DNA of 64,000 nucleotides, from the NCBI RefSeq assembly GCF_046197875.1, contig NZ_CP166991.1, positions 372,001 to 436,000 of the forward strand. The letters run 5' to 3'. Positions 63,567-64,000 of the stretch are shown piece by piece. A program made the position numbers and the translations under genes. The notes under the pieces were generated by a model. That model saw only the letters and a list, made by a program, of their open reading frames with translations. It was not told where the DNA came from and did not search any database. This stretch comes from Methanobrevibacter_A acididurans (lineage in GTDB: Archaea; Methanobacteriota; Methanobacteria; Methanobacteriales; Methanobacteriaceae). Every line of letters starts with the position of its first letter. Positions within the stretch are counted from its first letter, which is position 1.

Positions 63567-64000
63567 TTAATTACTGCCTCCAACCATAGCATTCAATATT
63601 CTAGTGTTAGGACCACCATCTCCAACAGGAGCAATTTGACCATTCTTTCCACAGAATCCAACACTAAATTTAAAATCATTACCTATTGCATCAACATTTT
63701 TCAATGTTTCTAAAATATTTCCTGATAATGATACATCTCTTAATTCTTGACCAATTTCCCCATTTTCTATTTTATATGATTCCACAGCATTGAACTGGAA
63801 TATTCCTTTTCCAGTATCTACTTGACCCCCTCTAGAACCTTTTAAATAAATTCCTTCAGGTATATCTTCAATCAATTCTTCAAATGAATGATCACCAGGT
63901 TCCAAATAAGTATTACTCATTCTTACAATAGGTTGGTCATTAATTGAACTTCTTGCATTACCACTAGATTTCATTCCTAATTTTGAAGCAGATTCTCTTG
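63567..64000 (-). CDS. tldD: TldD/PmbA family metalloprotease-like protein, N-terminus cut by window edge
   Basis: C-terminal 143 or so residues of a larger gene; the frame runs on through the window edge (RESASKLGMKSSGNARS before the first Met). Segments GMKSSGNARS, IVRMSNTYLEPGDHSFEELIEDIPEGIYLKGSRGGQVDTGKGIFQFN and SGNILETLKNVDAIGNDF are typical of the TldD C-terminal domain. The zinc HExxxH motif is expected upstream, outside the window. TldD works with TldE/PmbA to degrade small or modified peptides. 25 nt before AMMECR1. Confidence 0.92.
   Translation of the reverse strand, partial: RESASKLGMKSSGNARSSINDQPIVRMSNTYLEPGDHSFEELIEDIPEGIYLKGSRGGQVDTGKGIFQFNAVESYKIENGEIGQELRDVSLSGNILETLKNVDAIGNDFKFSVGFCGKNGQIAPVGDGGPNTRILNAMVGGSN

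Noticed and set aside
1..64000. CRISPR arrays, insertion sequences and rRNA genes.
   Set aside because: None seen: no regularly spaced repeats, no transposase-like proteins and no long GC-rich RNA regions apart from tRNA-Gln.

Overview
The window is about 28% G+C, densely coded and archaeal. Diagnostic genes are an A1Ao ATP synthase operon, TFB, Gar1, aRF1, archaeal DnaG primase, TiaS, hypusine-type aIF5A, pyruvoyl arginine decarboxylase, the coenzyme F430 synthase homologue CfbE and MurT/GatD-type wall enzymes. Very low G+C together with F430 and wall genes points to Methanobacteriales, most likely a gut Methanobrevibacter or Methanosphaera; the sequence alone does not settle the genus. Most genes have an AGGTGA or GGAGG ribosome site about 5-10 nt before the start, and I used this to choose starts.

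Layout. 1-5.8 kb: serA (cut by the left edge), a tandem pair of nearly identical YbjQ genes, an aldo/keto-reductase-like protein, an HTH regulator and divergent tiaS. 5.9-12 kb: a same-strand cluster that looks like an uncharacterised carboxylic-acid module (two DUF3100-like membrane proteins, MmgE/PrpD, a U32-like protein, a lone class I fumarase alpha-type protein, a citrate-synthase-fold lyase and a nitroreductase). 12.2-14.2 kb: an orphan two-receiver response regulator and two small membrane proteins. 14.4-23.7 kb: the ATP synthase operon H-I-K-E-C-F-A-B-D, followed by a hairpin and a 51-residue membrane protein.

24-31.9 kb (mostly minus strand): COG2232-type ATP-grasp, tRNA-Gln, DUF1284, a 46-residue ORF, bioY, gatD-murT, xerA and dnaG, then an 840-bp AT-rich spacer. 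32.7-42.6 kb: RraA-like protein, flippase-like membrane protein, gar1-tfb, a double glycosyltransferase, a polytopic membrane protein, a TauE/SafE permease with no standard start codon, two more YbjQ proteins, a zinc-ribbon membrane protein and pyrH. 42.9-48.6 kb: prf1, a small hypothetical, gdhA, an orphan 101-residue gene, gfcR and a Gfo/Idh/MocA oxidoreductase.

48.8-64 kb: hemC-cfbE (tetrapyrrole to F430), an IMPase/NAD-kinase fusion, pdaD, eif5A and speB (arginine to agmatine to polyamine to hypusine), ornithine cyclodeaminase, adenine deaminase, DUF447, a SIS-domain isomerase, Hsp20, a NOG1-like GTPase, AMMECR1 and tldD (cut by the right edge). Agmatine made by PdaD is also the substrate of TiaS, which links the two ends of the window.

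The least expected observations are several genes whose ribosome site and frame point to AUA or AUU starts, the sharply bounded identity between the tandem YbjQ genes, and the carboxylic-acid module. No CRISPR array, insertion sequence, prophage or rRNA was seen.
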